Shown: positions 1-11,480 of the stretch, piece after piece
Numbering within the stretch: position 1 is the stretch's first letter
Layout: the number at the start of each line of letters is the position of its first letter
Assembly (NCBI RefSeq): GCF_030269925.1
Contig: NC_085126.1
Span: forward strand, 7,380,501 to 7,444,500
Reading direction: 5' to 3'
Length of the DNA: 64,000 nucleotides
Source of the DNA: Bombyx mori
Lineage: Eukaryota; Arthropoda; Insecta; Lepidoptera; Bombycidae
Notes under the pieces: generated by a model
Database searches by the model: none
Told to the model about the DNA's origin: nothing
The model's input: only the letters and a program-made list of their open reading frames with translations
Translations under genes and position numbers: made by a program

Positions 1-344
1 ATCCTTAGTAGCTTTGTGGCAGTTAGTACACTGGAGTTCGAATTGCGCCATTTATCCCAAGACGTCAACGTGTCTATTATGTCTAAAGCTAAATCTGAAA
101 ATTGAAATATTTTTTTATTAAATTATCTAGAACCCATAATTCTGTCCACTCAATTCTGAGTACATCATCGGAGTTCGTTATTTTTTAAATTTGTAGTTTA
201 CGTGTGACGTCATTTGGGGGCAAAATTTACGATGATCTCACCATATACTGCATACTACCAGTTACACAACCAAACAAAACCGCGTTAATATTTTTTACTC
301 TACCCATTCCCTGGTCGCTTATGGGACTATTCCAGCTAAGCGCG

Positions 345-712
345 AACGGGTAGGTGAGCCCACGAGCTCGACCTGTGAGAGTTTGCTAACATTAGCCCTA
401 GCAAGAGCAGATTTTTTCTTACCTATGCTGATAGCCTAGAGAGGCTATTTCAGCTTCTCCTTGACGTGTAGGTGAGCTCACGGGGCTCAAGCCCTAGCAA
501 GAGCAGTGCTTCGCAGAATCTACCACCGGATCGGAAACGCGACCCGCTGAGAAGATCCAGCGAAAAACTCAGTGGGCTGTTTCTGTGGGTTAATTCACTC
601 GTGGAGCCCTTCGTCGCAAGCGACGGGTTCGACGAGAACGGTGACCGGCAAGAGTAGTGCTTCGCAGAATCTACCATTGGAACGAAATCGCGACCCACTA
701 AGAAGATACAGT
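345..712 (+). repeat. Bm1 SINE, composite of two copies
   Basis: A partial Bm1 (345-415) is followed by a fuller one from about 420 (AGCCTAGAGAGGCTATTTCAG, then CCACCGGATCGGAAACGCGACCC). The segment GTGCTTCGCAGAATCTACCA recurs near 655, so the block is chimeric. Confidence 0.8.
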
Positions 713-1142
713 TAGAGGGCAGCCACGTTGAAAAATTATATCAAGTCCCAAAAATACAGTAAGACGACAATTATCGGAATTAAAATTGGAACGCATGGGA
801 TTTAATAGGTCTCTAGAGGATGCGAACGAATTGATCGGGACCCTAAAGCAATATTAAGTACACAATCTAATATATATCATAATTAGTTTGATGGACTAAA
901 CAAGAATATAGTTTTGGCAAGGAAACTTTCTTTCTCTCACTTCTGTAGACATCCATCGCTTCTACTGAGACGATTGAAAATTCCCATTAATTATTATTGC
1001 TTCATTTAGGTACAGTGCAAAAACTCATACGTTTATTGTGTTAACAATGATGGGCACCATCACATAAATCGTTTTTTGGTAATGCCCACAATACGCTGAT
1101 CTATTTGTATGGTTACTCACTAAGCAAACGTATCCAACTAAC

Positions 1143-4100
1143 CGGCGGTGGCCATGACAATAATGAAAAAATCCAGCTTGTTCCAGTTCGAGTCAAAATA
1201 TCCATAGATACCGAACCCAAGCATCTTGATTACCATTTCTAAGAAATATATTATGTAGAAGACGCTGGAAATAATCACGCATACAAATGATATAATAACT
1301 TTACTGTAATTATTTTAATAGTTTTAAATATTATTTTTTTATGATTGAAAGATTACTGGTGGCCCGAAGGCCTTTCCAGTTTCACCAGAACAGGTGGGCG
1401 AGCAAAGGCTCAGCCAGGAGGGGTGGGATTTGCTAACAACTGCCCGAGCGCCTCCGAAGGAGACCTAACAACTCAAGAGCAATTGCTTCGCGAATGAATC
1501 TACTACCGGATTGGAATCGCGACTCGCTGAGAAGATCCGGCGAGAAACTCAGCGGGCTGATGCATGGGTTAGGTTGCACGTCGACCTCTTTGTCGAGTTC
1601 GACGAGTACGGTTACCGGGGTCCCTAAGCCTGCTCCTGGTATTAGAGCTGAAGGCGTCTAATGCAAAGGTTATTGGATCTGATCGAAGTTTTAAATATGT
1701 TGAACGGTCGATTCGTTCTTTGTCTGGTTTAGGAAGGTATTGAAAATAGTGACTGACGCCAGTCACATCCGTCCTTGTTCCATTTCTTTTGTTTCTCTTC
1801 GAATCCCTGTCAAGTCTCTGTCTTAGTCTATGTCTAGTCGTTGTAAGCCTTATGTCCTGTCAAAGAGGTTTGCACGACACGACACTTGTCTATGACTGGA
1901 GAAATTGCTTTACACACACGTTGATGTTTCATGAATGAGAAGCAAACAGAAGGAGATTAGAGAGAACTCCTAACTTCATATATTCAGTCTTTAGTCTACC
2001 CATGACCACGGCGCTTGAAACACGCCGATATTACGGTAATCGATATAGCAGTTAAAGTATATATATTTTTTTTATGATTGAAGGATTACTGGTGGCCCGG
2101 AAGCCTTTCCAGTTTCACCAGGACAGGTGGGCGAGCAAAGGCTCAGCCAGGAACACGTTAAAGTATAATTATAGGAGTTAAGTCAACGCACTTACAAGTT
2201 CAAAATCTTGACGGTATGAATGACAGTGATTGGTACAGGCGGCGGTATGGCTACTTCGCACAAAATCACCGGAGTGTTACACAGTATAACGATGTATATG
2301 AACACGTCGAACCACACACTGGAGGCCATCTCGTAGCAAACTTGCCGTCCGTACGTGTGCGGTATTTGGAACGTACTGGTTTCTGTGGCGAGCATATCCA
2401 CTAATTTCCGACGTAGCCATTCCGCTGGAGGCTTGAGAGAAATAAATAAGGACCCAATAATCTTATGATAAACTAGATGTACCCGTCCGCTTCGATGGGC
2501 ATTTAAAATTAACATTATTATTTCTCACCCCCACAAAGATTCTCATCATTAACGCCCCCGCAACTGGTGTAGGGAGTCCAGCACTCATATAAATATTAGC
2601 TTATCCATTAAGTACATGACGTATTTTCTACATGGATACCAAGCTGCAAGTTAATCGGACGCACGGTTCAGTAGTTATAACGGAACATCCGTAAAAACCA
2701 CTGTAGATTTAAATTAGTATAAATGATATTTATGAGTCGATCACAAAACGTTATTGACATTTAAATCCATTACCTTTTTTTTTTATTTATTGATGCACAA
2801 AACAAATTACAATCATTACAGTACCTATTAGCTAAATCATACAAGTAGTACCTAGATCTAATCTGGATTGCAATCTAAATAGTATGTGCACTCAGCAAAA
2901 CCATATTAATTTGCATAGCTTTGGCTATTGAAAACACAATTGAAATTACAAATATTGATAACTAGCCATTGTTAAATAGGATATCCTTCACACATTTGAC
3001 AAATCCCCTGTGTCTAGGTTCAAGGCTACGGTGACATTTAGCCAAAATCATTACACTGCCTGACCATTCTTACCATAGGGCTATAGTATGATATGATATC
3101 ATATGATTATATCTTTACCTTAGGTCTCCACAGCGTCCCTAGCTGCTCCAAATTGACTCTTCCATCTTCAGAGTCGGCAGCTACCTCCACTGCCTGTATA
3201 AGAGTTCTGACTCCATCTTTACTGATTTTACCGTGCTCGTATTGTCTCCAGTAGGATATCTTCATAGCTTTTAACACGCGTTGGTTGGCTTCTCTATAAC
3301 ATCATAAATTTTTAGTGTTACCTATGGTTTCCTGTTTTTTTTCTTTTCTTAATATTGGTATCTAATTTATCTGTGGTTGTGAAACTATTAAAAGAGCTCT
3401 AATCCTGTGAATGTATACCTTGAAAATATGAAATTAATTCGTGACAGATTCATTAGTTCGAAGGTTAGGATAAGTGAATACTCCTATTTCATTTTCAAGA
3501 CTCCAAGAGCTTTCGAGAGAGATTTTCAAGATTTTATCCTTAGGTTGCAAAGCAGTATATATTCACTTCGCTAAGTAACCGCTTTAAGGCAATTCGATCT
3601 ATTGATGAGATTCGCATTATTCATTCTAACAGCCAATTTGATAAATTAGGGTGGCCCTAATTGATCGCTTCATACTTATTCAACATGTCCTAACTACCCA
3701 CCCTACCTATAAAACGCCAATGAAACTATGTAGTATATAATAATATGTTACGGTAAATGTACACTCTTGGGAAATGTACACTTTTACCGGTAAATGTGCA
3801 CATTTGCCAAAAAGTTAGGTATATGTGAACTGAATATAATGTATATGTACATTTCCTGACTTTGAAATTGTAAATGTGTGTGTTTTTTTTATTGCTTAGA
3901 TGGGGGACGAGCTCACAGCCCACCTGGTGTTAAGTGGTTACTGGAGCCCATAGACATCTAGAACGTAAAATGCGCCACCCACCTTGAGATATAAGTTCTA
4001 GGGTCTCAAGTATAGTTACAACGGCTGCCCCACCATTCAAACCGAAACGCATTACTGCTTCACGGCAGAAATAGGCAGGGTGGTGGTACCCACCCGCGCG

Positions 4101-7100
4101 GACTCACAAGAGATCCTACCACCAGTACAATGGTTGAATGCACATTGCCCAAACGAGGAGGCAAATGTGCACACTTACCGGAAAATGTGTACATTTGCCG
4201 CAATATCTACATAACATAGGTATATGTGCATACACAACAGGAATCTAAATGCTGTGACATTACTTTTTGATAATTTAAATAAAATAGATTTTTCGTGTTT
4301 ACAATTGACATTAAAATTCTGTGAATTTCCTTAATTCTGAGTAGGTAGATGTTAATTTCGGCGTTCGTGGGTTTGATTTTTTTTATTTTAAATCACGTGA
4401 ATTTTCAGGCAGCAGCTCTGGAGTTCCGCACATTCACACTTAATACGAATAAAACGAACAAATGATACGGAACCTCATCATTTCTGCGAATTCCTTCTTT
4501 GTCGGCTCGTTCGGTATCTCCCTTTCGCAATCTGGACAGGTGGTGTACCGGTACCCCATGTACGTCTCATCGTCGCTGTCGCCTTCCCGACCAGACATCT
4601 GCTGCTGATACGGGTGTTTTATCGTCGTGCCTAATAAATAAATAAAACATGTGTGCAATTCACACGTGGTAGAAGTGAAACCTTCAAAAATTAAAATACA
4701 ATTATCCTAAATGTCCAAGTATATGTAAAATTTTGTCATTAGTAAATAATTGTAAATCATCTTTTATAGTATGAGGCAGCGCCCTCTGTGAATTGATATT
4801 TGAACTTCGCGTATGATTCACTATAAGAGGTTTCATACAGACGTTAGTATTAAAAAATCTCATAGATGGCGTTGTATTAAAAAAAACACTACACTGAGAA
4901 TGTCTAATGTGTTCTATCTCATTCTCTCGCCGGCTGAATCCCATACATTTATGTGTTTGTGTCTCTATGGACTTATTTTTTCGTTTCATCGAGTTTGAAA
5001 TCACAACGATTCTAAGGAACTTTCACTTTAAAAAATCTTCGGTGATTCAATACGTTGACTGCCATGTCACCGGTGCCCTACGCGACGCACTGAAGTAATT
5101 ACGTCGATTTCTGTCTTCGATCTTCTTACTATAGCGCCGGAATAACTAGTTTACTCTATTAAAGACGAATCCGAAGATACTGAGAATGAATTGCTGAAGT
5201 ACATCCAGACTGCCGTCTACCGTATAAGACTCCTTTCAAATCTGCTTTGAATGCAGACTGGTAATCCTGGTGGTAGGGTGTCTTGTGAGTCCGCACGGGT
5301 AAGTACCACCACCCTGCCTATTTCTGCCGTGAAGCAGTAATGCGTTTCGGTTTGAAGGGTAGGGTACTGTAAAAACTGAGACCTTGACCTTGTTGTAAAT
5401 GTCTATGGGCTCTGGTAACCACCTAACACGAGGTGGACCGTGAGATCGTCCTCCCGTGTAAGCAAAAATTTTTTTTTACTGTCGTTAGGAAAATGAGCAT
5501 GAGATGATGTTATGAACAGCCCGACACTTCAACCTGGCATATAGCTTAAGACACGTCTCTGGTAAGCATATCGTTAGCATCATATATATAGCAAGCTGTA
5601 TTAATCAATCGACTAACCCGCATGAACAAGGTCCCAATTAGCATCGGCCAGGAACCTGTCCATTTTCAGCATAGAAATGCACCGGTCCCGGGTGACCATT
5701 ATGCGTTTCACACAATTCGTCATGTTGGCTTTCTTGGCCAATGAAATTTCAGTGAGGCCAAGCAGTTTTAGCACTTTCTGCATCAACGTGGCGTTGATTA
5801 TAAGCGACAGAATCACCAGACCGGTAGTCTGGATCAAAAATATCTGAAATCATTTAATCGTAATCGTAATGAGGCATATAAACGCTTAATTTTGTCATTG
5901 GACTGTGGACCATACTATTACCATACTGTGTTTAAAACAATACCTTATATTTAATCAACAATTAACATTATTAAAACTTTAACTGATGATAAGTAAAAAA
6001 TTGATTCTGCGAAATAATCGAATCGTTTTGGCGGGAACGCGAGAAGCGAAGTTGTTGTTTTGTTAGTTTTTAAGGTTATTGTCCGCTTAGCATCTGTAAA
6101 GGGTATAAGAGGGAAAATGAAACGAAGACGCTAGACGTAGCTTCCGGGTTTCTCCAAAAAGGCCACTGAGGACTCAGTAAATAACCATAATTTTACTCAT
6201 ATAATGTCACCCCAATTCATTACGTTTAATTCGATCCATGTCATATATCTAACGTTATGAAAGTATTTAACAATAAAAGGTTTTTATAAACTGTACACTG
6301 GAAATAATGGCATCACGGAAAGAAAAATAATACTTAACAAACAAAACAATAATATCGTAAATTCGTTTTAAAATATAATATGTTGTTTGCCAAGGGACCT
6401 TCGGGCTCAACGCGCCACTCACGGCCAAACAGAAGTATTATATTCTATTGATCAATTCTAAGATGGACGGACGAGCTCACAGCCCACTCGGTGTTAAGTG
6501 GTTACTGGAGCCCATAGACAACTACAACGTAAATGCGCCACCCACCTTGAGATATAAGTTCTAAGTTCTCAGTATAGTTACAACGGCTACCCCACCCTTC
6601 AAACCGAAACGCATTACTGCTTCACGGTAGAAATAGGCAGGGCGGTGGTACCTACCCGTGCGGACTCACAAGAGGTCCTAAAACCAGTAATTACGCAAAT
6701 TATAATTTTGCGGGTTTGATTTTTATTACACGATGTTATTCCTTCACCGTGGAAGTCAATCGTGAACATTTGTTAAGTACGTATTTCATTAGAAAAATTG
6801 GTACCCGCGTGCGGGATCATCTCTCACGATTCATGTAATTTCGGATCATCCCCATCCACTAACGGTGCTTTTAGCTAGGTGTGTAGGTACCTCAAACACC
6901 GGTCACCGCCCTCTTCACCGAACCCACCGAACCCTTCGTCGCGTTCGACGAGCGAACCAATAGACACAGCCCACTGAGTTTCTCGCTGGATCTTCTCAGT
7001 GGATCGCGTTTGCGATCCGGTGGTAGATTTTGCGTAGCACTGCTCTTGCTAGGGCTAGTGTTAGCAACGACGTCAGGCTTGAACTCCGTGAGCTCATCTA

Positions 7101-10100
7101 CTTATTAGGGCTACGCTGATATAGCCTCTCAAGGCTATCAGGTTAGGTAGGTTTTTTTTTTAAATTAGCACGATTTCGCACAAGAGGGGACTTTCTAGGT
7201 GTGTATCTACCGTAATCAATGAGGGTAGTAGTATCTACCTGTAGTATACATTTTTCATACACGAAGCGGTCATAGGCATACCTACAACATACCTCTCCAG
7301 CATCAGCGACGGCCGGCGTTTGTAAGACCGTCAGAGCTAAGCACAAGCACAAAGGACCTCTCAAGCCTCCCCAAACACAGGCCATGCAGTGTTGCCATGT
7401 CATACCGTATCCGATATGGCGTAGTATAGGTGTCATTGCAGAATATACTAGCAGCCTGAAAACGAAATGATCTTTTAAATTATCTTTTTTTTTTATTGCT
7501 TAGATGGATGGACGAGCTCATAGCCCACCTGGTGTTAAGTGGTTACTGGAGCTCATAGACATCTACAACGTCAATGCGCCACCCACCTCGAGATATAAGC
7601 TCTAAGGTCTCAGTATAGTTACAACGGCTACCCCACCCTTCGAACCGAAACTCATTACTGCTTCACGGCGGAAATAGGCGGGGTGGTGGTACAAAATGCT
7701 GGGAGTCCTCAACAGAGCGAAGCGGTACTTCACGCCTGGACAAAGACTTTTGCTTTATAAAGCACAAGTCCGGCCTCGCATGGAGTACTGCTCCCATCTC
7801 TGGGCCGGGGCTCCCAAATACCAGCTTCTTCCATTTGACTCCATACAGAGGAGGGCCGTTCGGATTGTCGATAAACCCATTCTCTCGGATCGTTTGAAGC
7901 CTCTGGGTCTGCGGAGGGACTTCGGTTCCCTCTGTATTTTATACCGTATGTTCCATGGGGAGTGTTCTGAGGAATTGTTCGAGATGATACCAGCATCTCG
8001 TTTTTACCATCGCACCGCCCGCCACCGGAGTAGAGTTCATCCATACTACCTGGAGCCACTGCGGTCATCCACAGTGCGTTTCCAGAGATCTTTTTTGCCA
8101 CGTACCATCCGGCTATGGAATGAGCTCCCCTCCTCGGTGTTTCCCGAGCGCTATGACATGTCCTTCTTCAAACGAGGCTTGTGGAGAGTATTAAGCGGTA
8201 GGCAGCGGCTTGGCTCTGCCCCTGGCATTGCTGAAGTCCATGGGCGACGGTAACCACTCACCATCAGGTGGGCTGTATGCCCGTCTGCCTACAAAGGCAA
8301 TAAAAAAAAAAAAAAAAAAACCTACCCGTGCGGACTCACAAGAGGTCCTACCACCAGTGATTACGCAAATTATAATTTTGTGGATTTGGTTTTTATTACA
8401 CGATGTTATTTCTTCACCGTGGAAGTCAATCGTGAACATTTGTTGAGTACATATTTCATTAGAAAAATTGGTACCCGCCTGCGGGATTCGAACACCGGTG
8501 CATCGCTATATACGAATGCACCGGACGTCTTATCCTTTAGGCCACGACGACTTATAAAATCTAATATATATAAAATCTAATAATCTAAAAAAATATTATT
8601 CAAAGGGGCTGTCAGTATCTTCGGAACCTTGCCTAAAGGGATTCCTTTCCATAATATATTTTAGTTATAAAATTATTATTATCATTTAATATTATTTTGT
8701 TATTTATTAACGAAAAACTAAATAACATTCTTTTTCATCTTATTAATTACAATTATCTACCATATATAAAAGAGAATAGGTACAATATGTTCATAAATCT
8801 GTGAACGTTACGGGCTGGGGTTCGGGATAACTAAAAAATACTTTTAACGCATAAATCTGTAAGCGTCCGAGGTCCAGCTGTCTATGGTCACATACCATCA
8901 CCACCACATTGATAAATGATGTCTAAATCTTAATTTTCCTGTATCAAGGCTTTACCACGCTTCAAATTCGTTCGAAAACTACTTCGTCGCTGAAATAATT
9001 TACTGGGCACTATGACCTTCGATCAACAAGAAGACTATGGACATACCCTCTTTTTTTTCTATTCCAGCTACATTCGGACAGCTATCCGTTAGAGATTTTG
9101 TACAGATTGATACAATCTGTAAGAATTGCTAAAACTGGCCCTAACAAGACCACTGCTTCCCTGAACCTACCACCGGATCGGAGTCGTTACCCACTGCGAA
9201 AATCCAACCTGAAACTTAGTAAATTAATTAAAAAATACCACCAAATTCACTCACCTCGAACAGTAAACAGTCGTATAAGTCACGAAAATCAGCGAAACTT
9301 GCTTCACGCTGATCACGTAGGGCAGTTTCTCGAAGACGACCACCCCTACCATCGTAAAGATAACAGTGTTGGTCGCATGTGCCATTATTAGCCAAAAATT
9401 CGTAACGACTTGTTCGACGTCGCCTGCCACCGCTGACTTCTTAGTGCTCACCAGTATCCCGGTTATGACCGTCGCCAGCAAACCGGAGACGTATAAGAAC
9501 TTCTCGCCAATATAATAAGTCAAATACGCACCGGCCAACGTCACTGTTACTGCACACAGCATATCATAATACACTATAGACAGGAGTGCTCCTGCAGTCT
9601 TTCCCATCACAACTCCCAAGAGTATTCCCCCTCCCGCATACCGGATAAGCAACAACAATATCTGAGACGCATTAGACAAAGCGAACGCCAAATAGCCGTA
9701 CAGAGCTGTAAATTCGATCATAACCGTCGCATCTCCGACGAGACCCTCGCCTAGAAGCAGTACGCTTATGTATTTCCCTTTGCTCGTTTCCTTCAGCTGT
9801 TTGACCACTTCGACCGGATAAATCGGAGAGCAAATAACGCCGAATAGTAGAGCCGTCGCGAAGTTCCACGACGACTCTATCAGGTAATAGGCCATAAAGG
9901 CCACTATTAAGGACGTTAATAACGACCCTGGCGCGCTCACGAGCAGGATCTGAGGTAGACTCTTCAAGAACGAATGCGAATCCACTGAATACGACGTGCA
10001 AAACAGTAAAGTGGGCAGATAAATCAGCAGCATTAAGTCTATGTCGATGTAGCAGACATTGACGAGGGGCCTGAAGCTGGGGTAGCGATTCGCGCAGAAT

Positions 10101-10303
10101 CCAACCAAACCGCCTACGAAAAACATTACGACCCTATGCGGGAAGCTCGTCTTCATCCAGTGCATTAGAGTTCTTGCTATGACTCCGACCAATAATGTCG
10201 TGAAGATGAACAGTATGCCAAGGTACGATGGATAGGCTAACGTCGGCCGCCCTGGATCGTCAAAACGTACCGATTCTTCCGTTATATTTGTGTTTTCAAC
10301 CAT
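1143..10303 (-). CDS. SLC9C1: SLC9C / sperm-type Na+/H+ exchanger (NHE10-like), 5' seven exons
   Basis: Exons read from splice sites: 9255-10303 (ATG at 10303), 7293-7455, 5618-5843, 4474-4630, 3119-3293, 2196-2431 and 1143-1264; reading phase is kept across every junction (about 709 codons). Exon 1 is a multi-span exchanger domain. Exon 2 carries GYGMTWQHCMACVWGGLRG, the late-membrane signature of the family. Exon 3 ends with ISMLKMDRFLADANWDLV, and exon 5 has NQRVLKAMKISYWRQYEHGK; both are typical of sperm NHE. Exons 6-7 begin a voltage-sensor-like membrane domain (FLEMVIKMLGFG, then NWNKLDFFIIVMA). In the family this protein couples voltage and cyclic nucleotides to proton export in the sperm flagellum; that role is inferred here. 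The S4 segment, cyclic-nucleotide domain and stop lie beyond base 1. Odd points: the usual TM4 Asp-Pro is Tyr-Pro (residue 162), and the usual Asn-Asp is Gly-Asp (D191). The donor of exon 4 (GTTCCG) is weak. Confidence 0.85.
1329..1640 (+). repeat. Bm1-related SINE with alternative head
   Basis: Begins TTTTTTTATGATTGAAAGATTACTGG, a head different from Bm1. It then joins Bm1-like sequence (CGCGACTCGCTGAGAAGATCC). It lies in the intron between the 6th and 7th SLC9C exons. Confidence 0.75.
2068..2152 (+). repeat. Bm1-related SINE head fragment
   Basis: Same alternative head as at 1329, truncated after CAAAGGCTCAGCCAGGA. Confidence 0.7.
2472..2724 (-). mobile_element. Non-autonomous Helitron, family H3
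   Basis: Ends CTAG at the left (2472-2476 reads actag on the plus strand). It contains CGGAACATCCGTAAAAACCAC and GTAGATTTAAATTAGT, which match the copies at 33579 and 63926. Confidence 0.6.
2732..3110. other. No gene seen
   Basis: AT-rich intron of the SLC9C gene with a T-run at 2773; no recognised repeat or frame. Confidence 0.5.
3882..4132 (-). repeat. SINE-B
   Basis: T-run, then TTGCTTAGATGGGGGACGAG through CTACCACCAGTAC; lacks the tRNA head. In an SLC9C intron. Confidence 0.8.
5255..5478 (+). repeat. SINE-B
   Basis: GGTGGTAGGGTGTCTTGTGA to a T-rich tail; truncated head, diverged. Confidence 0.75.
6028..6215 (+). repeat. Interspersed repeat R-X, partial
   Basis: Starts TTTTGGCGGGAACGCGAGAAG and keeps the AAAAAGGCCACTGAGGACTC part. 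Same family as 20702-21109 and 60500-60900. Class unknown. Confidence 0.6.
6460..6835 (-). repeat. SINE-B
   Basis: Longer copy, from the TGGACGGACGAGCTC tail to GGTACCCGCGTGCGGGAT near the tRNA-like head. In an SLC9C intron. Confidence 0.8.
6838..7161 (-). repeat. Bm1 SINE
   Basis: Near full-length Bm1 on the minus strand, from TCGGATCATCCCCATCCACT to GCCTCTCAAGGCTATCAG and a T-run. It ends about 130 bp from the SLC9C exon 2 donor. Confidence 0.85.
7488..8553 (-). repeat. SINE-B split by LINE insertion
   Basis: Two parts, 7488-7692 and 8320-8553. Removing the LINE at 7693-8319 restores GGTGGTAC/CTACCCG continuity. The right part reaches the tRNA-like head (CGAACACCGGTGCATCGC, AAAGGATAAG complement). 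Confidence 0.85.
7693..8319 (+). mobile_element. 5'-truncated jockey/CR1-like LINE, inserted in a SINE-B
   Basis: The open frame 7696-8253 encodes the C-terminal end of a non-LTR reverse transcriptase (YKAQVRPRMEYCSHLWAG, RTIRLWNELPSSVFP), followed by a 3' UTR with GGGCGACGGTAACCACTCAC and an A-tail at 8300-8319. The same 3' UTR recurs alone at four other places in the window. The element splits an older minus-strand SINE-B. Confidence 0.85.
8560..9120. other. No gene seen
   Basis: AT-rich intronic DNA of the SLC9C gene; no feature recognised. Confidence 0.5.
9125..9226 (+). repeat. Bm1 SINE fragment
   Basis: Old copy: GGCCCTAACAAGACCACTGC and CCACCGGATCGGAGTCGT align with Bm1. It lies 30 bp downstream of the SLC9C exon 1 donor. 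Confidence 0.65.
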
Positions 10304-10596
10304 GATCGATTTTTTATTTGTGCTATATAAAACGCGTCAACGCCGTGGCCACGTAGATATCGCGATTTAGTTTATGTTATTATCGATCTCGTTTGAAATT
10401 TACCATAGTACCTAATTGTTTGTCCGGTTTTTCACTAGATCAAGGATGTTTACGGCCTAAAAATAGTAAGTGTAAATATTGCGAGTCTGAACGGACAATT
10501 TTAATTATTAGTTTAGGTACAATAATTTACAGTTTCATGAAAATGATATTTAACTAACCACTAACGGATATTTTTCATCGTGTCAAACAAAAATGC

Positions 10597-11042
10597 TTTC
10601 GAGGGGTGAAAGGCTATTTGGTTTAAGCGACATTTATCTTTGTAATTAAAGGCGGTAACGTGGTAAAGGTGGTACTTACCCGTGCGGACTCACAATAGGT
10701 CCTGCCACCAGTGATTACACAAATTATAATTTTGCGGATTTGATTTTTATTACACGATGATAATCCCACACCGTGGAAGTCAATCGTGAACATTTGTCAA
10801 GTACGTATTTCATTAGAAAAATTGGTACCCGCCTGCAGAATTCAAACACCGTTGTATCGCTCAACACGAATGCACCGGACATCTTATCCTTTAGGCCACG
10901 ACGACTTCCATTCAAATAGCTGAAGAAGTATTTTTTAAGATATTTTGTCCAAATCATCATCAGTCATTTCCAATTAATCTTTAAAAGGATCTTCTGTAAA
11001 GTTGCAAAAATATCGGTAAATCAAATTGCCTTTCACCCCTCG
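10597..11042. mobile_element. MITE-B interrupted by SINE-B
   Basis: Inverted ends CGAGGGGTGAAAGG (10600) and CCTTTCACCCCTCG (11029-11042) match copies at 51474 and 52423. A SINE-B (10665-10908) sits in the middle. Confidence 0.75.
10665..10908 (-). repeat. SINE-B inside MITE-B
   Basis: GTACTTACCCGTGCGGACTC to the tRNA-like head (TTTAGGCCACGACGACTT); its 3' part is missing. Confidence 0.8.
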
Positions 11043-11081
11043 TTATAATTTAGCGCTAAACTCAAGCTAAGCCACATTCTT

Positions 11082-11312
11082 TTTTTATGTTTGAGAGATT
11101 ACTGGTGGCTCGGAGGCCCTTCCAGTTTCATCAGGACAGGTGGGCGAGCAGGGGCTCAGCCAGGAGGGGTGGGATTTGCTAACAGCTGCCCGAGCGCCTC
11201 CAAAGGATACCTGACAACTCAAGAGCAGCTGCTTCGCTAATGAATCTATTACCGGATCGGAATCGCGACTCTCTGAGAAGATCCGACGAGAAACTCACCG
11301 GGCTGATATTAG
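11082..11312 (+). repeat. Bm1-related SINE with alternative head
   Basis: TTTTTTTATGTTTGAGAGATTACTGG head joined to CGACTCTCTGAGAAGATCC, like the copy at 1329. Confidence 0.75.
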
Positions 11313-11480
11313 GTTACCTAGGTGCCACATTCTCTCACCGATCGAACAGTACCCAACATCCTTCAATAGAAAAAAACCCAACAAATAATAATAATAATAA
11401 TAAGCCCATTTTATTTCCAAAACACAAATAGAAAAAAGAAAAAAAAAGAAAAAACACCTTATCAAATAAAAATTACAAAA

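Noticed and set aside
8210..8446. Short frames near 8.2-8.6 kb
   Set aside because: Composed of LINE 3' UTR, A-tail and SINE sequence.
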